The notes beneath the pieces were generated by a model. It worked only from the letters and a program-made list of their open reading frames with translations, had not been told where the DNA came from and did not search any database. Below are positions 6,383-12,588 of a stretch of DNA of 12,588 nt, piece by piece. The stretch's first letter is position 1. The number at the start of each line of letters is the position of its first letter. The position numbers and the translations under genes were made by a program. The stretch is from Faecalibacterium sp. CAG:74. GTDB lineage: Bacteria > Bacillota > Clostridia > Christensenellales > Aristaeellaceae. The stretch spans positions 54,785 to 67,372 of the forward strand of contig FR899900.1 of NCBI GenBank assembly GCA_000437595.1, read 5' to 3'.

Positions 6383-8353
6383 TTAGAACAGCGGCTGCAT
6401 CGACGCATCCAGCGTCGCGAACGGGCCGGGAAGCACCCGTGCCCCGCGGTGATTGCCGTAGAAGTCACTGTCAAACACGATGGTCGAGCCATCCGCCGCT
6501 TCAAAGCGCTGATCCGGCTCAAATGCGCGCCCCAGCGTGTCGCTGTCCACCAATCCGCCGCGGAACGCGCCGATCAGCTCCGCCACGTCGGTATCAAGGA
6601 AAATCTGTCCTTCACGCTCTACCAGCATGAAATATGGCTTTTCGGACTTGACGCAGCAGTCCTTTTCCTTCTTCCACGGCTTCGCGCCCGCAAAATAGGC
6701 GTTGCCGTCTGCCCAGACCGGCAGATGCCCGAAGTGGTACTCTTCCAGCTTGCCCATGTCCGGGCGCGCCACGTCCAAGTCGAACTGATCCAGCCACTCC
6801 TGCTTGGTCGGGTAGTCGTCGAAGCACCAAGTGCCCACGACGCGCTCGTTTTCGCCCGGATCGCCCTGCTTCGCCGGGGCATCCACCGGGTGCGCCTGCA
6901 CAAAGATGTTGTTGTAGAAGCGGTCGTCGCCATGGAGGATGGTCATGAAGCCCGCGACCTCCGTGCGATGGCGGATATGGTAAGGCGTATAGCGCCAGCT
7001 CGTGCCGCCGCCGACGCAGGTGAACGTACCCAGCATGAGGTTATGCACCAGCGCCACGCCCTGCGTCGCGAATCGCAGGGACACTTTCGACATCATGATG
7101 TTGTTGTCAATCAGCGTCGGGCCGTGTCCAACCTCCACGAAAATGTCCTGACTTTCCATGCCGCCGACTGCCCATGTACAGTACGCCGGGCGCTCGTTGT
7201 GGTGCAGCAGATTCTGCGTGATGCGCGTGCCCTGCGCCTCCCAGTCGCACCAGACGCCCATGGTGCAGTCGTGGATGTGGTTGCGGCGAATCACCACGTC
7301 AATCGCCGCGTGCAGCTTGATGCCGGAGATTTCCGCGCCGCCAAGCTCCTGCATGTTGTTGATGTGGTGGATGTGGTTGTTCTCAATCACGGAATAGACC
7401 GCACCCATACGTCCGACGATGCCCGTCTGCTCGCAGTTGTGGATGTTGCAGCGGCGGATGATGTGGCTGCCGATGTTTTCCTTCAGCCAACCGTGATACT
7501 GCCCGCGGCAAACCGCGTCGCGCTCCATCTGCGTCGGACTTTTGAGGTGCTTCTTCGTGAAGTAGTGGTCGTTTTCCGGGTCGTAGTATTTGCCCAGCGA
7601 AATACCGCAGCACTTGCTGTTCGTAATTTCGCAGTCCTCGATAATCCAGCCCTTCGACCAGTGCGGGCCAATCATGCCATCCTGAAACGCAGCTGGCGGC
7701 GCCCATGTCGTCGCAGCCTTCTCGATTTTGAAGCCATGCACCGTGATGTACCCACAGCCAGTTTTCTCCGGGAAGAAGCAGCGGCGGCGGACGTTAATTT
7801 CCACCTTCTCGCGGTTGGGGTCTTGCGTGTGGAAATTGGCATACAGCACGGTTTCGTCGCCGTCCTGCTCGCTGAACCACTTGAAGGTAGACCCCTGCGG
7901 ATCCCACGACGGCTTGTAAATTTCGCCCGCAATGCACTCCTCCAGCGATTCCGCCTCGTAGAGCATCTGGTCGTTCAAATACACCGCACCCGTGTGGCGC
8001 ACCGTCGGCGCAAAGTACCAGTCGCCGAAAACCTCCGTCGTATACGGATTATACGCGCCGAACGTGCTGTTCTTCACGCGCACCGTCCACACCGTGCCCT
8101 GATAGGGCGTCCACCCCTTGATGCGCTCTGCGCCGCAAATCACCGCGCCCAGCGGCTCGATGGAACGATAGAGGATGGGCGCATCTTCCGTGCCGCCGCG
8201 TTCCGGATTGACATATTCGCGGTACACACCGGGAAACACCAGCACTTCGTCACCGGGCTTGGCGATCTTGGCGGCTTCGCTGATGCGACGGAAGGGAGTT
8301 CCGAGGCTGCCGTCACCATCATGCAGCATGGCTTGATTGACATAGTAAATCAT
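6383..8353 (-). CDS. GH120-family beta-xylosidase (right-handed parallel beta-helix)
   Basis: A 656-residue cytoplasmic glycosidase expected to release xylose from the non-reducing end of xylo-oligosaccharides. It resembles, as recalled from memory, XylC (GH120) of Thermoanaerobacterium saccharolyticum along its length. Shared stretches include an N-terminal DUF1565-like start (YYVNQA to PGVYREYV, 3-48), NPYTTEVFGDWYF (102-114), EINVRRRCFFP (185-195), GPHWSKGWIIED (229-240), GIKLHAAIDV (344-353) and DWEAQGTR (370-377). By that comparison D370 is the nucleophile and E407 (in DIFVEVGHGP) the acid/base; both are present. The gap between them is 37 residues here against 23 recalled for XylC, because of an insertion at about 387-402. 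There is no signal peptide, so substrates must be imported. The start at 8353 is set by AAGGAGG eight bases upstream; the longer reading-frame start at 8407 lies one base past the -10 element. No xylan importer is visible nearby. Confidence 0.87.
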   Translation of the reverse strand: MIYYVNQAMLHDGDGSLGTPFRRISEAAKIAKPGDEVLVFPGVYREYVNPERGGTEDAPILYRSIEPLGAVICGAERIKGWTPYQGTVWTVRVKNSTFGAYNPYTTEVFGDWYFAPTVRHTGAVYLNDQMLYEAESLEECIAGEIYKPSWDPQGSTFKWFSEQDGDETVLYANFHTQDPNREKVEINVRRRCFFPEKTGCGYITVHGFKIEKAATTWAPPAAFQDGMIGPHWSKGWIIEDCEITNSKCCGISLGKYYDPENDHYFTKKHLKSPTQMERDAVCRGQYHGWLKENIGSHIIRRCNIHNCEQTGIVGRMGAVYSVIENNHIHHINNMQELGGAEISGIKLHAAIDVVIRRNHIHDCTMGVWCDWEAQGTRITQNLLHHNERPAYCTWAVGGMESQDIFVEVGHGPTLIDNNIMMSKVSLRFATQGVALVHNLMLGTFTCVGGGTSWRYTPYHIRHRTEVAGFMTILHGDDRFYNNIFVQAHPVDAPAKQGDPGENERVVGTWCFDDYPTKQEWLDQFDLDVARPDMGKLEEYHFGHLPVWADGNAYFAGAKPWKKEKDCCVKSEKPYFMLVEREGQIFLDTDVAELIGAFRGGLVDSDTLGRAFEPDQRFEAADGSTIVFDSDFYGNHRGARVLPGPFATLDASMQPLF

Positions 8354-8361
8354 AGAGTGCT

Positions 8362-8368
8362 CCTCCTT
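8362..8368 (-). promoter_or_regulatory. Ribosome binding site that fixes the xylosidase start
   Basis: Read on the minus strand this is a full AAGGAGG, eight bases before the ATG at 8353-8351. No comparable site precedes the upstream in-frame ATG codons at 8371 and 8407. Confidence 0.85.
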
Positions 8369-8408
8369 CATATATGGAATTTCTTCCGCAGTGGATTGTT
8401 CTGTCATG

Positions 8409-8437
8409 ATTATACCAAATTGCTACCGATTTGTCCA
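8409..8437 (-). promoter_or_regulatory. Predicted sigma-A promoter of the GH120 xylosidase gene
   Basis: On the minus strand TGGACA (8437-8432) and TATAAT (8414-8409) are 17 bases apart. The predicted start near 8402 gives a leader of about 50 bases. The -35 element is one arm of an inverted repeat (8432-8451). Confidence 0.8.
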
Positions 8438-8451
8438 TATGATTTTGGACA
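8432..8451. promoter_or_regulatory. Inverted repeat over the xylosidase -35 element, candidate operator
   Basis: TGTCCA (8432-8437) and TGGACA (8446-8451) form a perfect six-base inverted repeat with an eight-base spacer. One arm is the -35 box itself. A dimeric regulator bound here would control the xylosidase gene; no regulator gene is adjacent and the site does not match the XylR operator as remembered. Confidence 0.45.
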
Positions 8452-8477
8452 TTCGCCGCTTTCTTTCCGCGCAATAG

Positions 8478-8506
8478 TTGAAAGACGCTGCAATTTATGC
8501 TATACT
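8478..8506 (+). promoter_or_regulatory. Predicted sigma-A promoter of the nagB operon
   Basis: TTGAAA (8478-8483) and TATACT (8501-8506) are separated by 17 bases. The predicted start near 8513 gives a leader of about 39 bases. Confidence 0.75.
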
Positions 8507-8527
8507 GTATAGAGGGGATTTGTCCCC
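8500..8527 (+). promoter_or_regulatory. Palindrome over the nagB -10 box and hairpin at the start of the transcript
   Basis: CTATAC-T-GTATAG (8500-8512) is a perfect six-base palindrome that includes the -10 element and could bind a regulator such as a GntR-type protein. Directly after it, GGGGA-TTTG-TCCCC (8514-8527) would fold as a five-base-pair hairpin at the very 5' end of the RNA, which can protect a transcript from decay. Confidence 0.45.
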
Positions 8528-8551
8528 ATTTGCAGAAAGGCAGGCAGCGAT

Positions 8552-9295
8552 ATGAAGATCATTCGCGCACGGGATTATCAGCATCTCAGCCGACAAGCGG
8601 CGAACATTCTTTCGGCGCAGGTGATTTTGAAACCCGATTCCGTTCTTGGACTGGCAACCGGCTCCAGCCCGATTGGCACGTATCAGCAGCTCATCGCGTG
8701 GGAGCATAAGGGTGACGTTGATTTCCGGCAGGTATCGACGGTAAATCTGGATGAATATGTCGGGCTGCCCGCCGGCCATCCGCAGAGCTATGCGCATTTC
8801 ATGCGGGAGAATTTCTTCGACCATATCCAGATTGACCTGAGGGACACGCACATTCCGAATGGCATGGCAGAGGACGGCGACGCGGAGTGCCGCCATTACG
8901 ACGCAACCATCCGCCAGCTGGGCGGCATTGATCTCCAGCTGCTGGGACTTGGGCCAAATGGGCACATCGGCTTTAATGAGCCAGAGGACGTGTTCCAGAA
9001 GGACACACACCGCGTTGCGCTGACGGATGCCACCATTCAAGCGAACAAGCGTTTTTTTGCGTCGGAAGCGGATGTGCCGCATTTCGCCTACACGATGGGC
9101 ATCTGCGGCATCATGCAGGCGCGGCGGATTGTGATGGTCGTGTCCGGCGAAAGCAAGGCAAACATCCTCAAACAGGCGTTTTTCGGACCTGTGACCCCGC
9201 GCGTTCCGGCTTCGATTCTCCAGCTGCATCCTGATTTCACGCTGGTGGCGGATGAAGCCGCGCTCAGCGCACTGGATGGAACAGAAACGCAATGA
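8552..9295 (+). CDS. nagB: Glucosamine-6-phosphate deaminase
   Basis: A 247-residue cytoplasmic enzyme that converts glucosamine 6-phosphate to fructose 6-phosphate and ammonia, the last step in using amino sugars. Motifs are complete: the phosphate-binding loop LGLATGSSPIGTY (32-44), NLDEY (65-69) with catalytic D67, and GLGPNGHIGFNEP (132-144) with H138 and E143. N136 stands where the E. coli enzyme has aspartate, as recalled for the short Bacillus type. Its length fits that non-allosteric short form. An AGG-containing ribosome site lies about seven bases upstream. It is the first gene of a four-gene run; the stop is 14 bases before the next start. The usual partner nagA (deacetylase) is not adjacent, so the glucosamine 6-phosphate must come from elsewhere. 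Confidence 0.95.
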   Translation: MKIIRARDYQHLSRQAANILSAQVILKPDSVLGLATGSSPIGTYQQLIAWEHKGDVDFRQVSTVNLDEYVGLPAGHPQSYAHFMRENFFDHIQIDLRDTHIPNGMAEDGDAECRHYDATIRQLGGIDLQLLGLGPNGHIGFNEPEDVFQKDTHRVALTDATIQANKRFFASEADVPHFAYTMGICGIMQARRIVMVVSGESKANILKQAFFGPVTPRVPASILQLHPDFTLVADEAALSALDGTETQ

Positions 9296-9309
9296 AAAGA
9301 GGCGATTGA

Positions 9310-10533
9310 ATGCCCCGCTTTGAATCATTATCTGAAGAAATGACGTGCCGGATTGAAAGCGACCGGCAGCACGGCACAAGCTCCAAGGTTTTTTGCCCAA
9401 ATACAAGCGTCATCCGCCGCGCAGCCTCGCCACGTGATGCGGGCAGCGTCTGGCGACCAGCTTTCCTGCATGATGTGGATAAAATTATGCACTGTCCGTA
9501 TTTCAACCGCTATACCGACAAGACGCAGGTGTTTTCGCTCATCCGCAACGATGACGTGACGCGCCGCAGCCTGCATGTGCAGTTGGTATCCCGCATTGCG
9601 CGCACCATCGGCAGCGCCCTGAACCTCAATCTCGACCTAATTGAGGCGATTGCCTTGGGGCATGACATCGGGCATCCGCCGTTTGCGCATTCGGGCGAAG
9701 TGTTTCTGAACGAGATTTCCATGCTGCACACCGGGCGGCATTTCAGCCACAACATCCACTCTGTCCGCGTGCTGGACGGCATTTACCCCTTCAACATCAG
9801 CTTGCAGACGCTGGTGGGTATTGCCGGACACAACGGCGAAATTGAGCTGGAGGAATACTGCCCCGTGCCGGTGGGCAGCTTCACGGAATTTGACCGGATG
9901 ATGGAACGCGCCTATACGGAGGATGGCTATGCGAACCGCATTCAGCCCTCCACGCTGGAAGGGAATGTCGTGCGCGTAGCGGACATTATCGCCTATTTAG
10001 GCAAGGATCGGCAGGATGCCGCGCGCGTCAAGATGACGGCGGAGGATGCCTATGCGGAGCACGAGATTGGCTCGCTGAATGCAGAAATCATCAACAATCT
10101 GGTCGTCAACATCATCGAAAACAGCTACGGGAAGCCCTACATCAAACTGGATACGGTGCATTTCGAGGCGCTGCGGGCGTCCAAAGCGGAGAATTACAAG
10201 CTGATTTACAACGAAGCTGCCAAGGCCGCGCACCTGTCCGACACCGTGCGCCCCATGATGCAGGAGATGTACGGGCAGCTGCTGGATGATTTGCGCGAAA
10301 ACCACACCACGTCGCCCATTTTCACGCATCATATCGCCTATGTGACTCGCTCATACTATCCGCGCGTCAAGCCCTATGCGGACTGCGATCCAAATCAAAT
10401 TGTGGTGGACTACATTGCCAGCATGACAGACGACTACTTTATTGATTTGCACCATTATTTGTTCCCGAACAGCCCATACAAGGTCGTCTATAAGGGCTAT
10501 TTTGACGGAAGAGAGGCTCCTGCACATGTTTGA
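9310..10533 (+). CDS. HD-domain dNTP triphosphohydrolase-like protein (Dgt-like)
   Basis: A 407-residue HD-superfamily protein most like dGTP triphosphohydrolases, which split dNTPs to nucleosides and triphosphate. Visible family pattern: RYTDKTQVF (67-75), TRRSLHVQLVSRIAR (84-98), LGHDIGHPPFAHSGE (116-130) and RVADIIAYLGKD (222-233). The expected metal ligands are H89, H118, D119 and D225, all present. The central motif reads RRSLHV, whereas typical Dgt proteins, as remembered, have a THS-type motif, so the substrate could differ. A TGA lies in frame directly before the ATG, and AGAGG is seven bases upstream, which makes the start firm. The gene follows nagB by 14 bases and its end overlaps the next start by eight bases, so it is probably co-translated with the DHH gene. 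Activity on dNTPs is inferred from family only. Confidence 0.83.
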   Translation: MPRFESLSEEMTCRIESDRQHGTSSKVFCPNTSVIRRAASPRDAGSVWRPAFLHDVDKIMHCPYFNRYTDKTQVFSLIRNDDVTRRSLHVQLVSRIARTIGSALNLNLDLIEAIALGHDIGHPPFAHSGEVFLNEISMLHTGRHFSHNIHSVRVLDGIYPFNISLQTLVGIAGHNGEIELEEYCPVPVGSFTEFDRMMERAYTEDGYANRIQPSTLEGNVVRVADIIAYLGKDRQDAARVKMTAEDAYAEHEIGSLNAEIINNLVVNIIENSYGKPYIKLDTVHFEALRASKAENYKLIYNEAAKAAHLSDTVRPMMQEMYGQLLDDLRENHTTSPIFTHHIAYVTRSYYPRVKPYADCDPNQIVVDYIASMTDDYFIDLHHYLFPNSPYKVVYKGYFDGREAPAHV

Positions 10534-11467
10534 ACTGATTCGAGACGCTATCGCCGCGCACCAGACCATCATCCTGCACCGCCACACCAACCCGGACGGT
10601 GATGCGCTGGGCAGTCAGATTGGCCTCAAGCACCTGATTCTGGCGAATTATCCGGACAAAACGGTGCACATGGTGGGTGACGGCGCGGGGCGCTACGGCT
10701 TTATGGAAGATTCTATCATGGACGAGATTCCCGACAGTGCTTATCAGGGCGCGCTCGCCATCGTGCTGGATACATCCGCCAAGTCGCTTATCAGCGATAC
10801 CCGTTACACACTTGCCGCGCAGACCGCCCGCATCGACCACCACATCTTCGTGGAGAAAATTGCGGACATTGAAGCAACGGACGACACGTTCGAGAGCTGC
10901 TGCGGTCTGGTTGCGCAGATGGCGCAGGAATGCAGCTGGTCGCTGAATCCGCAGGCGGCGACGGCGCTGTTCACCGGCATGGTGACGGATTCCGGGCGCT
11001 TCCGCTATGACGCGACGAATGCCCGCACGTTTCGCCTTGCCTCCTACCTGATGGAGCAGCCGATTGACACAAACGCACTCTATCGCAATCTGTATGCCAG
11101 CGATTATGCCCAGCTTGTCGTGCGGGCGAAGTTTCTGCTGCATGTGCAGTTCACGGAGAAGAACGTCGCGTATGTCTATACGACGATGGACGGGAAAGCT
11201 GAGTACGGCGTGGATGACTTCACGCTGTCCCGCGGCATGGTCAACAGCATGGCAGACATGCGCGGCGTGGACATCTGGGTCAACTTCACCGAGAGCGACA
11301 AGGGCGTGCTGTGCGAACTGCGGTCAAGCCGCTTCAACATCAATCCGATTGCCGTCAAATACGGCGGCGGCGGGCACATGAAAGCCAGCGGCGCGACGCT
11401 GAAAAATCGCGAGGAAGCAATGGCCATGCTGCATGATTTGGATGAAATGATGGGAGAAAGCAAATAA
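10526..11467 (+). CDS. DHH/DHHA1 phosphoesterase 1, NrnA-like (nanoRNase/pAp phosphatase family)
   Basis: A 313-residue cytoplasmic phosphoesterase of the NrnA type, which degrades 2-5-mer RNA to mononucleotides and, in some members, dephosphorylates pAp. The DHH domain (about 1-190) has all metal-binding motifs: RHTNPDGDALGS (19-30; H20, D24, D26), VLDTS (80-84; D82), IDHH (103-106) and TGMVTDSGRF (150-159; D155). The DHHA1 substrate-binding domain ends with GGGGHMKASGAT (280-291). The start at 10526 is chosen because it aligns with NrnA and has AGAGG nine bases upstream; the longer frame from 10442 lies within the HD gene. The start overlaps the HD gene stop by eight bases. The next gene, one base after this stop, is a paralogue. 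Confidence 0.88.
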   Translation: MFELIRDAIAAHQTIILHRHTNPDGDALGSQIGLKHLILANYPDKTVHMVGDGAGRYGFMEDSIMDEIPDSAYQGALAIVLDTSAKSLISDTRYTLAAQTARIDHHIFVEKIADIEATDDTFESCCGLVAQMAQECSWSLNPQAATALFTGMVTDSGRFRYDATNARTFRLASYLMEQPIDTNALYRNLYASDYAQLVVRAKFLLHVQFTEKNVAYVYTTMDGKAEYGVDDFTLSRGMVNSMADMRGVDIWVNFTESDKGVLCELRSSRFNINPIAVKYGGGGHMKASGATLKNREEAMAMLHDLDEMMGESK

Positions 11468-12442
11468 ATGGATATACAGCATCAAATTCTGGAAAAGATG
11501 AAGGCATACGACACGATTATGCTCTTCCGGCATTCGCGCGTCGATGGGGACTGCGTAGGCGCGACGAAGGGCATGAAGGCGCTGATTCAGGCGAGCTTCC
11601 CCGACAAGAAAGTGCTGATTGTGGATGATGAGCATTCCGACTATCTGGCGTTTCTGGGCGAAGACGATGCGCCCGTCGCCGACGACGTGTACGCGCAGTC
11701 TCTCGCAATTGTGCTGGACGTTTCCGTCGCCAGCCGCATTTCCAACCCGAAGTACGCGCTGTGCAAGGAGCTTGTGAAGCTCGACCACCACATCAACGTT
11801 GAACCGTATGGCGACCTGATGTGGGTGGAGGAAGAGCGCTCGTCCGCGTGCGAAATGGTGGCGGATTTCTACGACAAGTGCCGTGACGAACTGACGCTGA
11901 CGAAGGACGCCGCGCTGTATCTGTATACAGGCATGGTCACGGATTCCGGGCGCTTCCGCTTCTCCTGCGTTTCCGGTGACACCATGCGCCTTGCCGCGAT
12001 GCTGCTGGATACTGGCATCGACACGGAATGGCTGTTCGCGAATCTCTACTCGGTGGAATACAATTCGCTGAAGTTCAAGGCGTACGTCTACGAGAACATG
12101 CACCGCACAGAGAACGGTGTCGCGTATTTCTCCGTCAGCAAGGACGTGCAGACGCAGTTTGGACTCAGCTACGAGCAGGCAAGTGCCGCCATTTCCTATT
12201 TGGAGGGCATTCGCGGCTACCTCTGCTGGCTGGCGTTCATTGAATCACCGGATGGATCGACGCGCGTCCGTCTGCGTTCCCGCTTTCTGACCATCAATCA
12301 GGTGGCGGAAAAGTACCACGGCGGGGGACACGCCTGTGCCAGCGGCGCGACGGTCTACTCCACCGATGAGGCGGCGGCACTGATTGCCGATGCCGATGAA
12401 GCTGTCCGCGAATACAAGGCAGCCCACGAAAACTGGCTGTAA
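11468..12442 (+). CDS. DHH/DHHA1 phosphoesterase 2, NrnA-like paralogue
   Basis: A 324-residue protein clearly related to its upstream neighbour and to NrnA. Metal motifs are kept: RHSRVDGDCVGA (21-32; H22, D26, D28), VLDVS (82-86; D84), LDHH (105-108) and TGMVTDSGRF (154-163; D159). The C-terminal DHHA1 domain has GGGHACASGAT (285-295). Differences from the first copy include SRV for TNP in motif I and a longer C-terminal helix. The ATG follows the upstream TAA directly; GGGAG at 11452-11456, inside the previous gene, is the likely ribosome site. All catalytic residues are intact, so it should be active; whether its substrate differs (short RNA, short DNA, pAp or a cyclic dinucleotide product) cannot be told. 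It is the last gene of the operon, ending before a strong terminator. Confidence 0.87.
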   Translation: MDIQHQILEKMKAYDTIMLFRHSRVDGDCVGATKGMKALIQASFPDKKVLIVDDEHSDYLAFLGEDDAPVADDVYAQSLAIVLDVSVASRISNPKYALCKELVKLDHHINVEPYGDLMWVEEERSSACEMVADFYDKCRDELTLTKDAALYLYTGMVTDSGRFRFSCVSGDTMRLAAMLLDTGIDTEWLFANLYSVEYNSLKFKAYVYENMHRTENGVAYFSVSKDVQTQFGLSYEQASAAISYLEGIRGYLCWLAFIESPDGSTRVRLRSRFLTINQVAEKYHGGGHACASGATVYSTDEAAALIADADEAVREYKAAHENWL

Positions 12443-12456
12443 TCCACCATATGAAT

Positions 12457-12500
12457 AATCCCTTCCATCGTCACACGACTTTGGAAGGGATTTTGTTTAT
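12457..12500 (+). terminator. Rho-independent terminator after the nagB-HD-DHH-DHH operon
   Basis: AATCCCTTCCA (12457-12467) pairs perfectly over 11 bases with 12482-12492, with a 14-base loop, followed by TTTTGTTTATTT. It closes the plus-strand operon. The convergent partial gene's stop lies within the T tract, so the hairpin may also act weakly in the other direction. Confidence 0.85.
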
Positions 12501-12588
12501 TTCAGCAATCCATGTGCAAAGTCCACCGAACGGGTCAGTGATGCAACGAACGCGGTCAGCCCGTCCGCATCTTCCTCTGTAAAGCGGT
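12497..12588 (-). CDS. C-terminal end of an unidentified minus-strand protein (truncated)
   Basis: An open frame enters from the right edge and ends at TAA (12499-12497). The 29 visible residues run from RFTEEDADGLTAF to the terminal FAHGLLK and look like an amphipathic helical tail. They are too few to assign a family. The frame and convergent placement against a terminator make a real gene end plausible. Other minus-strand frames are either closed or run through the terminator. Confidence 0.5.
   Translation of the reverse strand, partial: RFTEEDADGLTAFVASLTRSVDFAHGLLK

Noticed and set aside
8354..8407. N-terminal extension of the xylosidase starting at 8407
   Set aside because: The ATG lies one base after the -10 box of the predicted promoter, so it would not be transcribed; AAGGAGG selects the ATG at 8353.
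8478..8493. Possible CcpA (cre) site near the nagB -35 box
   Set aside because: The stretch resembles the consensus, but the central CG is out of register by one base, so it is not a convincing cre.
6449..8512. Plus-strand open frame of 687 codons opposite the xylosidase
   Set aside because: The longest antisense frame in the window, but its translation is low-complexity Arg/Val/His-rich and lacks a ribosome site; the minus strand matches GH120 along its length.

Overview
The window reads as a stretch of chromosome from a GC-rich anaerobic member of the Clostridia (Bacillota). This rests on sigma-A-type promoters close to TTGACA/TATAAT, strong AAGGAGG-type ribosome sites, tightly packed operons, and protein families typical of gut or rumen Clostridia: a BMP-family nucleoside-type importer, a heterodimeric ABC exporter under a MarR regulator, a GH120 xylosidase, and a Dgt-like HD protein next to NrnA-like DHH proteins. 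The genus cannot be read from the sequence. No mobile element, CRISPR array, rRNA or tRNA is visible.

Layout. (1) 1-2150, minus strand: a BMP-family substrate-binding protein followed by the N-terminal half of its cognate duplicated ATPase, which runs off the left edge. Two strong hairpins lie between them. (2) 2151-2453: a non-coding divergent region with a near-consensus promoter, a 28-bp palindromic operator and a second short palindrome. (3) 2454-6380, plus strand: marR-type regulator, ABC exporter half-transporter 1 and ABC exporter half-transporter 2, closed by a terminator. The two ABC proteins have complementary degenerate sites, as in known asymmetric heterodimers. (4) 6383-8353, minus strand: a cytoplasmic GH120 beta-xylosidase whose true start is fixed by its promoter and ribosome site. 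(5) 8354-8551: a short divergent promoter region with an inverted repeat on each promoter. (6) 8552-12500, plus strand: nagB, an HD-domain dNTPase-like gene and two tandem DHH/DHHA1 nanoRNase-like paralogues, packed with gaps of 14 bases or less or with overlaps, then a terminator. (7) 12497-12588: the last 29 codons of an unidentified minus-strand gene.

Together: imported small molecules (probably nucleoside-like) and xylo-oligosaccharides feed carbon metabolism, and NagB moves amino-sugar phosphate into glycolysis. The HD and DHH proteins are candidates for breaking down dNTPs and very short RNA or pAp-type nucleotides. The exporter operon is probably a self-repressed efflux system. No clearly unprecedented system is evident. 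The items most worth a second look are the nagB-HD-DHH-DHH operon, the diverged tandem DHH pair, the tandem hairpins in the importer operon, and the operators in the two divergent promoter regions.
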